Source of the DNA: Ruegeria discodermiae
GTDB taxonomy: Bacteria > Pseudomonadota > Alphaproteobacteria > Rhodobacterales > Rhodobacteraceae
Assembly (NCBI RefSeq): GCF_030758345.1
Contig: NZ_JAVAMO010000005.1
Coordinates: 274,940-338,939 of the forward strand
DNA length: 64,000 nucleotides
Direction: 5' to 3'
Position 1 is the stretch's first letter, and each line of letters opens with the position of its first letter. Below the pieces are notes generated by a model. It was not told the origin of the DNA and made no database searches. It worked only from the letters and a program-made list of their open reading frames with translations. Positions 49,443 through 58,629 of this stretch are shown one piece after another. The position numbers and the translations under genes are program-made.

Positions 49443-51446
49443 ATGACCCTTGCTTTGGGGGTGGATACGGGCGGCACCTATACCGATGCGGTGTTGGTGC
49501 GGGACGAGACCGAGGTGGTGGCAAGCGCCAAGGCGCTGACCACGCGGTCCGATCTGGCGATTGGCGTCGGAGCCGCCGTGCGCGCGGTGCTGGACAGCGC
49601 GGATGTGGGCGCGGATCAGATCGCGCTGGCATCCTTGTCGACCACCCTTGCCACCAATGCGCTGGTTGAGGGCCAGGGCGGGCGCGTCGCCCTGATCTAT
49701 ATCGGGTTCCGGGACAGCGATCTGGACCGGCACGGGCTGCGGGACGCTCTGAAAGGCGACCCGGCGCTGGTCATTGCGGGCGGGCACAGCCATGCGGGGA
49801 GTGAGGCCGCCGCCTTGGACACAGACGCGCTTTCTGCCTTTTTAGAGACTGATAGTGGCGTTTCCGGCTATGCGGTTGCGGCCCAGTTTGCCACCCGAAA
49901 CCCCGCGCATGAGTTGGAAGCTGCGCGTATCATTCGTGCGCGGACCGGCGTTCCGGTCACCTGTTCGCATCAGCTCTCGGCCAAGCTGAACGGGCCGAAG
50001 CGGGCGGTCACGGCAGTGTTGAATGCGCGCCTGATCGGCATGATCGACCGGTTGATTGGCCGGGCACAGGATGTGCTGGGAGAGTTGGGCGTCACCGCGC
50101 CGATGATGGTGGTGCGTGGCGACGGGGCGCTGATGTCGGCAGAACAGGCGCGGGCACGACCGATTGAGACCATTCTCAGCGGCCCGGCAGCCTCAATCGT
50201 GGGCGCGCGCTGGCTGACCCGTGCGCAGGATGCGCTGGTCTCGGATATAGGCGGCACCACCACGGATGTTGCCCTGATCCGAGATGGCAAACCTGCCATT
50301 GACCCGGCAGGCGCACGGGTGGGCGCGTTCCGCACCATGGTCGAGGCGGTCGCGATGCGCACCGGCGGTCTGGGCGGGGACAGTCAAGTTCACGTGCAGG
50401 CCGAAGGGTTGCGCGGCGGCGTCCTGCTCGGCCCGCGCCGGGTACTACCGGTCTCACTTATCGCGCAAACGGCGCCCGAGGTTGTTCATGACAGCCTTGA
50501 TGCCCAACTGCGCGCGCCAACGCCGGGCGAGCATGATGCCCGCTTTGTCCGCGCCGTGGCCGGGATGGAAGCTGGCGGGCTCGGGCCGCGTGAGCAAGCC
50601 CTGCTGGACCGGATCGGCGACGCGGTGCACCCGATGGGCGCACTGCTGCGCACACGGATGGACCACGCTGCGCTGAACCGTTTGGTGGATCGCGGGCTGG
50701 CGCAGGTGTCGGCGGTGACCCCGACTGATGCCTGTCACGTTCTCGGCACCTTGTCGGTCTGGGACAGGGACGCCGCAGAAAAGGCCCTGACACTTGTCGC
50801 GCGCAAACGGATCGGCTCGGGCAATCGCCTTGCCGCCGAGGCGCAGGATATAGCGCGCATGATCATCGACCAGTTGACCGAACAGACGGTGGAGACTCTG
50901 CTCGAGGCGGCATTTGCCGAAGAAACGGCAGAATTTGGTATACCGCCGAACCATTTGGCGCGTCACGTTCTGACCCGCAAGGGCCTGTCGGCGCATCGCG
51001 GTTTGCTGGCCCTTGATACCTGGCTGAACGTCGATGTCATTGGACTGGGCGCCTCGGCCCCGACCTACTACCCGGCAGTGGGAGAGCGACTGCGTTGCCG
51101 CATGGTGCTGCCGGACCATGCGGGCGTGGCGAATGCAATCGGTGCCGTTGTGGGCCGTGTCACCTTTCGGCGCAGCGGCGTTGTCACCGCGCCGTCAGAG
51201 GGCAAGTATCGGGTGCACCTGGACAGCGGCCCGCGTGACTTTGGCGACCCTGACGCCGCCATGTCGATGCTCGAAGACACGCTACGAAGCGTTGCGCAGG
51301 CCGAAGCGCGCGCGGCAGGCGCCGAGGATATCCGCCTGATCGCCACGCGCGACATCCGCACCGCTCAGGTCGAAGCGCGCGATGTGTTTGTCGAAGCAAC
51401 CCTTACGGTCGAGGCCAGCGGGCGACCCCGCGTGGCCTCGGGCTAA
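49443..51446 (+). CDS. Hydantoinase/oxoprolinase family protein, HyuA-like
   Basis: The 667-residue protein shows the ATP-dependent hydantoinase A fold: GVDTGGTYTDAVLVRD near the N-terminus, TTLATNALVEGQGGRVALI, and DIGGTTTDVALIRDG in the middle. HyuB, the usual partner, is absent, so the true reaction may differ, for example the acetone carboxylase or N-methylhydantoinase branch. AGGAGG precedes ATG 49443. The stop is 8 bases from the convergent msrA stop. Confidence 0.88.
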   Translation: MTLALGVDTGGTYTDAVLVRDETEVVASAKALTTRSDLAIGVGAAVRAVLDSADVGADQIALASLSTTLATNALVEGQGGRVALIYIGFRDSDLDRHGLRDALKGDPALVIAGGHSHAGSEAAALDTDALSAFLETDSGVSGYAVAAQFATRNPAHELEAARIIRARTGVPVTCSHQLSAKLNGPKRAVTAVLNARLIGMIDRLIGRAQDVLGELGVTAPMMVVRGDGALMSAEQARARPIETILSGPAASIVGARWLTRAQDALVSDIGGTTTDVALIRDGKPAIDPAGARVGAFRTMVEAVAMRTGGLGGDSQVHVQAEGLRGGVLLGPRRVLPVSLIAQTAPEVVHDSLDAQLRAPTPGEHDARFVRAVAGMEAGGLGPREQALLDRIGDAVHPMGALLRTRMDHAALNRLVDRGLAQVSAVTPTDACHVLGTLSVWDRDAAEKALTLVARKRIGSGNRLAAEAQDIARMIIDQLTEQTVETLLEAAFAEETAEFGIPPNHLARHVLTRKGLSAHRGLLALDTWLNVDVIGLGASAPTYYPAVGERLRCRMVLPDHAGVANAIGAVVGRVTFRRSGVVTAPSEGKYRVHLDSGPRDFGDPDAAMSMLEDTLRSVAQAEARAAGAEDIRLIATRDIRTAQVEARDVFVEATLTVEASGRPRVASG

Positions 51447-51454
51447 AACAGAGC

Positions 51455-51967
51455 CTATTCAGCGGCATCCATACGTTTCGGTAGCACCCAGTCGGGGCGC
51501 GGGAAGTGGCAGGTATAGCCGTTGGGGACACGTTCCAGATAATCCTGATGCTCCGGCTCGGCCTCCCAGAAATCGCCGACAGGCTCCAGTTCGGTCACCA
51601 CCGTTCCAGGCCAGAGACCCGAAGCATTCACGTCGGCAATGGTGTCAATCGCGGTCTGTCTCTGGGCCTCGTCCACATAATAGATGGCGGAACGATAGCT
51701 GAGACCCAGATCATTGCCCTGCCGGTTCAGCGTGGTGGGGTCATGGATCTGGAAAAAGAAGGCCAGTAGGTCGCGATAGCTGATCACGGCAGGATCAAAC
51801 ATGATCTCGATCCCTTCGGCATGGGTGCCGTGATTGCGATAGGTCGCGTTGGGCACATCCCCACCGGTATATCCCACACGGGTGTTGGACACTCCAGGTA
51901 GTTTGCGGATCAGGTCCTGCATTCCCCAGAAACATCCGCCAGCCAGTACGGCGCGTTCACTTGTCAT
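51455..51967 (-). CDS. msrA: Peptide methionine (S)-S-oxide reductase
   Basis: The GCFWG motif with catalytic Cys12 and segments TRVGYTGGD and [12 protein letters not shown] identify MsrA, 170 residues, which repairs S-epimers of methionine sulfoxide. The start overlaps the msrB stop by four bases, so both repair enzymes are co-translated. Confidence 0.95.
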   Translation of the reverse strand: MTSERAVLAGGCFWGMQDLIRKLPGVSNTRVGYTGGDVPNATYRNHGTHAEGIEIMFDPAVISYRDLLAFFFQIHDPTTLNRQGNDLGLSYRSAIYYVDEAQRQTAIDTIADVNASGLWPGTVVTELEPVGDFWEAEPEHQDYLERVPNGYTCHFPRPDWVLPKRMDAAE

Positions 51968-52413
51968 GCGATATCCTCCACTTGGTCCAGATATTCCCCA
52001 TAGCCTTCCGCTTCCAAATCATCGCGGTGGATGAAGCGCAGCGAAGCCGAGTTGATACAGTAGCGCAGCCCGCCATGTTCGCGCGGCCCGTCCGGGAACA
52101 CATGGCCCAGATGGCTGTCACCATGGGTCGAGCGGACCTCGGTGCGGATCATGCCCAGCGTCCGGTCTTCCAGCTCCTGCACATGGGCAGGCTCGATGGG
52201 TTTGGTGAAGCTCGGCCAACCGCAACCGGACTCGTATTTATGGGCCGAGGCGAATAGCGGCTCACCCGACACGATGCAGACATAGATGCCCGGTTCCTTA
52301 TTGCCCAGATGCTTGCCGGTGCCGGGGCGTTCGGTGCCGCTGCGCTGGGTGACGTGGAATTCTTCGGGCGAAAGCGCGGCAATCGCGTCCGGGTCTTTGA
52401 AATATCGGCTCAT
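51964..52413 (-). CDS. msrB: Peptide methionine (R)-S-oxide reductase, zinc-less form
   Basis: Catalytic Cys119 lies in RYCINSASL, and GCGWPSF and [10 protein letters not shown] are conserved. The two CxxC zinc pairs of E. coli MsrB are absent (C46-I-V-S and R-S-T-H-G-D here), so this is a zinc-independent MsrB. It repairs the R-epimers left by MsrA. The start is ATG 52413; an upstream reading to 52467 adds an unlikely leader. Confidence 0.94.
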   Translation of the reverse strand: MSRYFKDPDAIAALSPEEFHVTQRSGTERPGTGKHLGNKEPGIYVCIVSGEPLFASAHKYESGCGWPSFTKPIEPAHVQELEDRTLGMIRTEVRSTHGDSHLGHVFPDGPREHGGLRYCINSASLRFIHRDDLEAEGYGEYLDQVEDIA

Positions 52414-52514
52414 GATACCCCCGATGTCGTGTCTCATTTGACTAACAAATGGGGCGCATCGGTGCAAAGCAAAGAGTTGTTTCGTCCCGCTCGCAAGGAC
52501 GTGTGCTGCGCGGC

Positions 52515-53834
52515 CTAGCGCAACATCGCCGCTAGCGCGTGGTAAGAGGCCTTGGGCGTGCGCGTCAGATTCTCGAAATCCACGTGCACTAGGCCAAAGC
52601 GTTTTTCATATCCCAACGCCCATTCGTAGTTGTCCAGCAGCGACCAGACCATGTAGCCCGCGACCGGAACGCCCTCTGCGATGGCGGTTTTGACCGCGTC
52701 CAGATGGTCGTTCAGATAGTCGATCCGCATCTGATCCGGCACTGCGCCGTCCTTGAGCCTGTCGTCATTGGCCATGCCGTTTTCGGTCACGTAGATTGGC
52801 AGGTCGCCGGTATAGTCGCGCGCGGTACGCTTCAGGAAATCATAGAGGCCCTGCGGATAGATCTCCCACCCCATCTGGGTTTTGGGCAGCGGGCCGGGCA
52901 CCTCGTGATGATGCGGCCAAGGTCCGTCATCCGGCGCGATGAGTTTGCGGGTGTAGTAGTTCACCCCGCACCAGTCGACCGGTGTACTGATGGTGTCAAA
53001 GTCATCCTGCCAGTTCTCGGGCATATGCGGCCCTAAACCGGCCAGCACATTCTCGGGATAGCATTTCTTGAACACGCCGCTCAGGAAGAAGTGGTTGTAA
53101 TAGCCGTCATAAAGATCGGCAGCCTGCCGTGCCTCGGGCGAGCTATCGGCGGGTTCGGCCCATTCCATGTTGAACACAGCGCCCAGATTATCCATGCCCA
53201 GCGCCCGCATCGCTTGAATGGCGCGCCCATGCGCGAGCATCACATGATGCATGGCGCGGGCGGTGGCGCGGATGTCGCGCAGACCCGGTGCGTGATGGCC
53301 AAGGAAATGGCTCAGCCAGCCCACACACCATGGCTCGTTGATCGGGGCGACTGAATGCACACGGTCGCCGATCCGGCCCATGATGATCTCGGTGAAATCA
53401 GCGAACCAACCGGCGATGTCGCGATTGCGCCAGCCGCCCAGATCGGCCAGGGGCGAGGGCAATTCCCAATGATATAGCGTAGCGAGCGGCTTGATCCCGC
53501 GCGCCAGCATCGCATCGACCAGGCGGTCGTAGAAATCCAGCCCCTCGGTATTTACCGCGCCGCGCACCTCCGGCAGCACCCGCGCCCAGCTGGTGGAAAA
53601 GCGGTAGGCGTCGAAACCTGCCGCCGCGACCAGATCGAGGTCGTCTTCATAGCGCAGGTAATGCTCGCAGGCGCGCGCGCCGTTTTCTGCACGGACCACA
53701 TTGCCGGGGGTGGCGGCAAAGCTGTCCCAGTGGGTCGGCCCGGCACCGCCTAGAGCGTGACCTTCGATCTGATAGGCCGAAGTGGCCGCGCCGAAGGTGA
53801 AGCCGGGGGGGAAGTCCTGCCTTGAATGGCGCAT
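52515..53834 (-). CDS. Beta-glucosidase, GH1 family
   Basis: The 439-residue GH1 enzyme starts FPPGFTFGAATSAYQIEGH. The acid/base Glu is in INEPW and the nucleophile Glu in YVTENGM. It has no signal peptide, so it hydrolyses imported beta-glucosides. It lies directly after the LacI regulator (TAATG overlap) and opposite the agl alpha-glucoside operon, so the cluster handles both linkages. Confidence 0.94.
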   Translation of the reverse strand: MRHSRQDFPPGFTFGAATSAYQIEGHALGGAGPTHWDSFAATPGNVVRAENGARACEHYLRYEDDLDLVAAAGFDAYRFSTSWARVLPEVRGAVNTEGLDFYDRLVDAMLARGIKPLATLYHWELPSPLADLGGWRNRDIAGWFADFTEIIMGRIGDRVHSVAPINEPWCVGWLSHFLGHHAPGLRDIRATARAMHHVMLAHGRAIQAMRALGMDNLGAVFNMEWAEPADSSPEARQAADLYDGYYNHFFLSGVFKKCYPENVLAGLGPHMPENWQDDFDTISTPVDWCGVNYYTRKLIAPDDGPWPHHHEVPGPLPKTQMGWEIYPQGLYDFLKRTARDYTGDLPIYVTENGMANDDRLKDGAVPDQMRIDYLNDHLDAVKTAIAEGVPVAGYMVWSLLDNYEWALGYEKRFGLVHVDFENLTRTPKASYHALAAMLR

Positions 53835-54868
53835 TATCGTCTCATCTCCGGCGCGGGGCCTGTTGAACGGCCCACCACCAGTTCGGCCTCCAGCATATGG
53901 GTTTGGTTAGGTGCATCGGGCTGCTCGATCTTTTCGATCAGCATTCGCGACAGAATTTCTCCGGCCTGCTGCACTGAGGACCGGGTGGCGGTGAAAATCG
54001 GCACATCCGAACCGTTGCGCAGATAAGACAGATCGTCGTCATGGGTGATGACCGACACATCGCGTGCAAGCGTCAGCCCCGCCTCGTCAATGGCCCGGCG
54101 CACCCCGATGGCCGAGATCATCGACGCGGCGAGGATCGCGGTGGGCGGATTCTCCATCTTCAGCATCTCTCGGGTCTCACGATGGCCGTAAACCTCGGTC
54201 ATCTCGGCACTGCGCATCAGGGCCGGATCAGGCTCTATTCCGGCGGTTTTCAGCGCTTCGACATACCCTTCGCGGCGGCGATGGGCGAAATCCATTTGCT
54301 CCAGCCCATTGATCAGCGCGATCCGCCTATGCCCCAGATCGAGCAGAAACTCGGTCGCCCGCTGGAAGGAACGTTTGTTGTTCACATCCACCCAGCCATA
54401 GCTTTCATCGATCCCCGAGGAACGGCCATGCACGATAAACGGCAAGCCAATGCGGTTGAGCAGCGGGATACGCCCGTCGTTCACCCTGGGTCCCTGCAGG
54501 ATGACCCCGTCGACCGAGCCCTTCGCCACCAGCGCGTGATAGACCTGTTCCTCATCCCCGTCATCGACACGGGTGAACATCATGTCATAGCCGAATGCTG
54601 CATAGGCGCGCGAGGCCCCTGCAATAAAGTCACCAAAGACCGGATTGACCATCTCATGCTGGGTCGAGGCCGGAATCACATGGCCGATCACCATTGCCCG
54701 CCCGGTCGCCAACCCTTTGGCGCGGCTGTTGGGGCGATAGTTATGCGCGCGCGCCGCTTCTTCGACACGCCGCCGTGTCGCCTCGCTCACCTCGGGATAG
54801 CCGTTCAGCGCACGACTGACGGTAGTCTGCGACAATTGCAGTTTCTTGGCGAGGGTTTTTAGGTTCAT
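53834..54868 (-). CDS. aglR: LacI-family repressor of the agl cluster
   Basis: The N-terminal LacI helix-turn-helix (MNLKTLAKKLQLSQTTVSRALNGYPEVSEATRRRVEEAA) and a periplasmic-binding-protein-like sugar domain (AILAASMISAIGVRRA) give 344 residues. It is divergent from aglEFGAK and precedes the GH1 gene. Two AAAGCGCTTT palindromes, one beside its own start and one before aglE, are its likely operators. The symbol is by analogy with Sinorhizobium. Confidence 0.9.
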   Translation of the reverse strand: MNLKTLAKKLQLSQTTVSRALNGYPEVSEATRRRVEEAARAHNYRPNSRAKGLATGRAMVIGHVIPASTQHEMVNPVFGDFIAGASRAYAAFGYDMMFTRVDDGDEEQVYHALVAKGSVDGVILQGPRVNDGRIPLLNRIGLPFIVHGRSSGIDESYGWVDVNNKRSFQRATEFLLDLGHRRIALINGLEQMDFAHRRREGYVEALKTAGIEPDPALMRSAEMTEVYGHRETREMLKMENPPTAILAASMISAIGVRRAIDEAGLTLARDVSVITHDDDLSYLRNGSDVPIFTATRSSVQQAGEILSRMLIEKIEQPDAPNQTHMLEAELVVGRSTGPAPEMRR

Positions 54869-54877
54869 GGGGCGCTC

Positions 54878-54887
54878 AAAGCGCTTT
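54878..54887. promoter_or_regulatory. AglR operator, proximal to aglR
   Basis: AAAGCGCTTT is a perfect 10-base palindrome of LacI-family type, 10 bases upstream of the aglR start, suggesting autoregulation. The same core recurs at 55041-55050. Confidence 0.65.
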
Positions 54888-55037
54888 CAATTTTCATGAG
54901 TAATTTGTGAAAGGAATAGCACGCCGCGTCAATCTATTTTGGGTGATGGGCGGAAAATCACTCAAAATCGCCCCTTAATCACGCAATCTTCATACTAAGT
55001 GTTGACAGAATCTCTTGCGCGACGTCACAAAGGGAAA

Positions 55038-55053
55038 TCCAAAGCGCTTTGGA
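55038..55053. promoter_or_regulatory. AglR operator, proximal to aglE
   Basis: TCCAAAGCGCTTTGGA is a perfect 16-base palindrome, 50 bases before the aglE ATG. The shared AAAGCGCTTT core with 54878-54887 points to paired operators and possible looping over about 160 bases. Confidence 0.75.
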
Positions 55054-55102
55054 AAGCGCCCGAAACAAGGCACCGCACCCCACGCGGATGGGAGGAGAAA
55101 CA

Positions 55103-56371
55103 ATGGACCACAGATTGCTCGCGGGTTCCGCAGCACTTGCACTGATCGCTGGCGCAGCGCAGGCCGACAAGGTGACCGTATTTGGCCCCTGGTTGGGACC
55201 CGACCAGGAAAATGTCGAGGCTGTGCTGGCGGGATTCGCCGAAGCCACCGGGCATGAGGTCGCCTATGTCGGGTCGGACAGTTTCGAACAACAGATTCGC
55301 ATCGACGCCGAGGCGGGCTCGGCCCCCAACGTGGCGGTCTTTCCGCAGCCCGGCCTAGCCTCTGACATGGCAGGCGAAGGGTTTCTTACGCCGCTGGCCG
55401 AGGGCACCGGTGACTGGGTGCGCGACAATTACGCGGCCGGGCAATCCTGGGTCGATCTGGGCACATACGCGGGGCCGGACGGCGCTGATAACCTCTATGG
55501 GTTCTTCTACAAGGTCGATGTGAAATCGCTGGTCTGGTACAGCCCCGAGAATTTCGAAGATGCGGGCTATGACGTGCCCACCACCATGGAAGAGCTAAAA
55601 GAACTTACCGATCAGATCGTGGCGGATGGCGAAACGCCCTGGTGCATCGGTCTGGGGTCGGGCGGCGCAACCGGCTGGCCTGCGACCGATTGGGTTGAGG
55701 ACATGATGCTGCGCACCCAGCCACCCGAGGTCTATGACGCATGGGTATCGAACGAGACCAAGTTCAACGACCCCGCAGTGATCGGCGCGATCGAGGAATT
55801 CGGGGCCTTCGCCCGCAATGACGACTATGTCGCCGGAGGCGCGGGTGCGGTGGCGACGACCGACTTCCGCGACAGCCCCAAGGGCCTCTTCAGCTCGCCC
55901 CCGCAATGCTACATGCACAAGCAGGCAAGCTTCATCCCCGCCTTCTTCCCCGAAGGCACTGTTGTGGGTGAAGATGCGGATTTCTTCTACTTCCCCGCCT
56001 ATGAAGGCAAGGATCTGGGCAGCCCGGTGCTGGGGGCTGGCACACTCTGGGCCATCACCAACGACAATCAGGGTGCGCATGATCTGATCAACTACCTGCA
56101 ATCACCCGAAGCGCATGAGATCTGGATGGCCCGCACCGGCTTCCTGACCCCGCACAAGGGCGTTGATACCTCTGTCTTCTCGGATCCCACGCTCAAGAAG
56201 ATGAACGACATCCTGCTGGGCGCGACCACCTTCCGGTTTGACGGGTCGGACCTGATGCCAGGCGGCGTTGGCGCCGGGACCTTCTGGACCGGCATGGTCG
56301 ACTATACCGGCGGCAAGGACGCGCAAGAGGTCGCGGACGAAATTCAGTCCTCCTGGGACTCTCTGCAATAA
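55103..56371 (+). CDS. aglE: Alpha-glucoside ABC transporter, substrate-binding protein
   Basis: The signal peptide (about 1-20, ending GAAQA) is followed by an extracellular solute-binding domain of family 1 (VTVFGPWLGPDQENVEAVLAGF). 422 residues, starting at ATG 55103 after GGGAGGAG. Gene order (E-F-G-A-K) and similarity to Sinorhizobium AglE indicate binding of trehalose, sucrose, maltose or similar alpha-glucosides. First gene of the operon. Confidence 0.93.
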   Translation: MDHRLLAGSAALALIAGAAQADKVTVFGPWLGPDQENVEAVLAGFAEATGHEVAYVGSDSFEQQIRIDAEAGSAPNVAVFPQPGLASDMAGEGFLTPLAEGTGDWVRDNYAAGQSWVDLGTYAGPDGADNLYGFFYKVDVKSLVWYSPENFEDAGYDVPTTMEELKELTDQIVADGETPWCIGLGSGGATGWPATDWVEDMMLRTQPPEVYDAWVSNETKFNDPAVIGAIEEFGAFARNDDYVAGGAGAVATTDFRDSPKGLFSSPPQCYMHKQASFIPAFFPEGTVVGEDADFFYFPAYEGKDLGSPVLGAGTLWAITNDNQGAHDLINYLQSPEAHEIWMARTGFLTPHKGVDTSVFSDPTLKKMNDILLGATTFRFDGSDLMPGGVGAGTFWTGMVDYTGGKDAQEVADEIQSSWDSLQ

Positions 56372-56452
56372 ACCCCCACTCACTCAAAAGCAGGGGTAAT
56401 CCGGCATGATCCGGGCTGCCCCACCCTTCCCCCTTTTCCCGGAGCATGAGAG

Positions 56453-57460
56453 ATGAGCCCAGCGCTGCAGGGTCTTATGACCATCGTGATCGGAGTGGTC
56501 GGTTGTGTCGGCTATTTCTACCTCTCCAACCAGTTTCTCGACAAGGTTCTCTACCCGGCGCGTGGCCCAAACGCGGGCCGCAACATCAATCGTGCCAACC
56601 TGATCCGGCCCTGGCTGTTCCTGTTTCCAGCGCTCTTCGCGCTTGGCCTCTATCTGGCCTATCCGGTTGTTGAAACGCTGCGCCTGTCGCTGACTGATCG
56701 AGTGCCCGGCGGTGGATATGAATGGGTGGGGCTGCGTAACTACCAGCAGATGATGCAGGAGCCGAAGTTCTGGGAGGCGATGCGCAACAACATGCTGTGG
56801 CTGATTGTGGTGCCTGCGCTCTCCACCGCGTTTGGCCTGCTGGCAGCGCAGCTGACCGACCGCATCCGCTGGGGCAATCTGGCCAAGTCATTGATCTTCA
56901 TGCCGATGGCGATCTCGTTCGTCGGCGCGGCGGTGATCTGGAAGCTGGTCTATGACACACGCCCGGTCGAGCAGGATCAGATCGGCGTGCTGAATGCCAT
57001 CTACATGGCACTAGGCGGGGCCGAGCCACAGACCTGGCTGACCACGCCGTTCTGGAACTCATTCTTTCTGATGATCGTGCTGATCTGGATCCAGACCGGC
57101 TTTGCCATGGTGATCCTGTCCGCCGCTCTGCGCGGCATCCCTGAGGAAACGGTTGAGGCAGCCATCGTTGATGGCGCCAACCCGTTCCAGATCTTCTTCA
57201 AGATCAAGGTGCCGCAGATCAAAAACACCATTCTGGTGGTCTGGACCACGATCACCATCACCGTGCTCAAGGTCTTCGACATCGTCTTTGCCATGACCAA
57301 CGGGCAATGGGAGACGCAGGTGCTGGCCAATTACATGTTCGACAAGCTGTTTCGGGCCAATGACTGGGGCGTGGGCTCGGCCTCGGCCATCGTGATCATG
57401 ATCCTGGTGATGCCGATCCTTGTCTGGAATGTGCGCAACGCGCGCGCCGAGATGAAATAG
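56453..57460 (+). CDS. aglF: Alpha-glucoside ABC transporter, permease
   Basis: A 335-residue permease of the MalF type: an extra N-terminal helix pair, about six core helices and the EAA loop (EAAIVDGANPFQIFFKIKVPQI) that contacts the ATPase AglK. The 81-base gap after aglE holds GC-rich short repeats that may lower expression relative to the binding protein. Confidence 0.93.
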   Translation: MSPALQGLMTIVIGVVGCVGYFYLSNQFLDKVLYPARGPNAGRNINRANLIRPWLFLFPALFALGLYLAYPVVETLRLSLTDRVPGGGYEWVGLRNYQQMMQEPKFWEAMRNNMLWLIVVPALSTAFGLLAAQLTDRIRWGNLAKSLIFMPMAISFVGAAVIWKLVYDTRPVEQDQIGVLNAIYMALGGAEPQTWLTTPFWNSFFLMIVLIWIQTGFAMVILSAALRGIPEETVEAAIVDGANPFQIFFKIKVPQIKNTILVVWTTITITVLKVFDIVFAMTNGQWETQVLANYMFDKLFRANDWGVGSASAIVIMILVMPILVWNVRNARAEMK

Positions 57461-57471
57461 GGAGTGCCGAG

Positions 57472-58620
57472 ATGAACAATATCGCTGGCTCAAGATCGGC
57501 ACTGGTCTGGATCGTCAATCTCTGCGTGCTGGGCCTTGTCTGCCTCTGGCTCTTCCCGACATTTGGCCTGTTCGTGTCCTCCTTCCGCACGGCGGACCAG
57601 ATCGCCACAAGCGGCTGGTGGCGGGCGATGTTCGCCTCGGAGCAGAACCTGACGCTGCGCACCGCACCGCCGGAAAGCCAGGTCCAGCAAGGCGACCTGT
57701 ATGTGATCGAGGGCAACCTCTTTGGCGATAATCCCGACGCGGTCATCTCGGTCTGGGGCGTGTCCTCGCGCGATATCGACGCCTATACGCCGGGGGAAAC
57801 CGCCGAGTTGCGGCGCGGCGGTGAGATCACGGTGCAGGCTGATGGCGGCTACCGCTTGGTGAACACCGAGGCCTTCGAAGGCAATCGCGGCCCGCGAGTC
57901 TTCGTGACCGCAACCACGCCGCCTGAGCTGACCTTCCAGAACTACAAAAACATCCTGTTCGACCCGGCCAATGTGGACGGGATGGCCAAAGCGTTCTTCA
58001 ACACGCTGACGGTGACAATCCCGGCCACGATCATTCCCATTTTGGTGGCCGCTTTTGCCGCCTATGCGCTGGCCTGGATGGATTTTCCCGGTCGTGCGCT
58101 GCTGATTGCGGCTGTGGTCGGCCTTCTGGTGGTGCCCTTACAACTGGCGCTGATCCCACTGTTGAAGCTGCATCTGGGCGTGGGGATCGGCAAAAGCTAT
58201 CTTGGCATCTGGCTGGCACATACCGGGTTCGGGCTGCCACTGGCGATCTACCTACTCAGGAATTACATGGCCGGTCTGCCCCGCGACATCATCGAAAACG
58301 CGCGGGTGGACGGGGCCACGGATTTTCAGATCTTCACCAAGATCATCTTGCCGCTCAGCTTCCCTGCGCTGGCATCCTTCGCGATCTTCCAGTTCCTGTG
58401 GACATGGAACGACCTGCTGGTCGCCAAAGTGTTCCTGATCGATGCGTCGGGGCAAACCACGGTGATGACCGCGCAGATTGTCGAGTTGATGGGCACGCGC
58501 GGCGGCAACTGGGAAATCCTTGCCACAGCGGCCTTCGTGTCGATCGCGGTGCCGCTGCTGGTCTTCTTCGCAATGCAAAAATACCTGGTCCGCGGATTGC
58601 TGGCCGGCTCTGTCAAATAG
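57472..58620 (+). CDS. aglG: Alpha-glucoside ABC transporter, permease
   Basis: A 382-residue MalG-type permease with an unusually long periplasmic loop (about residues 40-150) between helix 1 and the core, as in Sinorhizobium AglG. The EAA loop reads ENARVDGATDFQIFTKIILP. GGAG precedes ATG 57472. It pairs with AglF. Confidence 0.93.
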   Translation: MNNIAGSRSALVWIVNLCVLGLVCLWLFPTFGLFVSSFRTADQIATSGWWRAMFASEQNLTLRTAPPESQVQQGDLYVIEGNLFGDNPDAVISVWGVSSRDIDAYTPGETAELRRGGEITVQADGGYRLVNTEAFEGNRGPRVFVTATTPPELTFQNYKNILFDPANVDGMAKAFFNTLTVTIPATIIPILVAAFAAYALAWMDFPGRALLIAAVVGLLVVPLQLALIPLLKLHLGVGIGKSYLGIWLAHTGFGLPLAIYLLRNYMAGLPRDIIENARVDGATDFQIFTKIILPLSFPALASFAIFQFLWTWNDLLVAKVFLIDASGQTTVMTAQIVELMGTRGGNWEILATAAFVSIAVPLLVFFAMQKYLVRGLLAGSVK

Positions 58621-58629
58621 GGTAAATTC

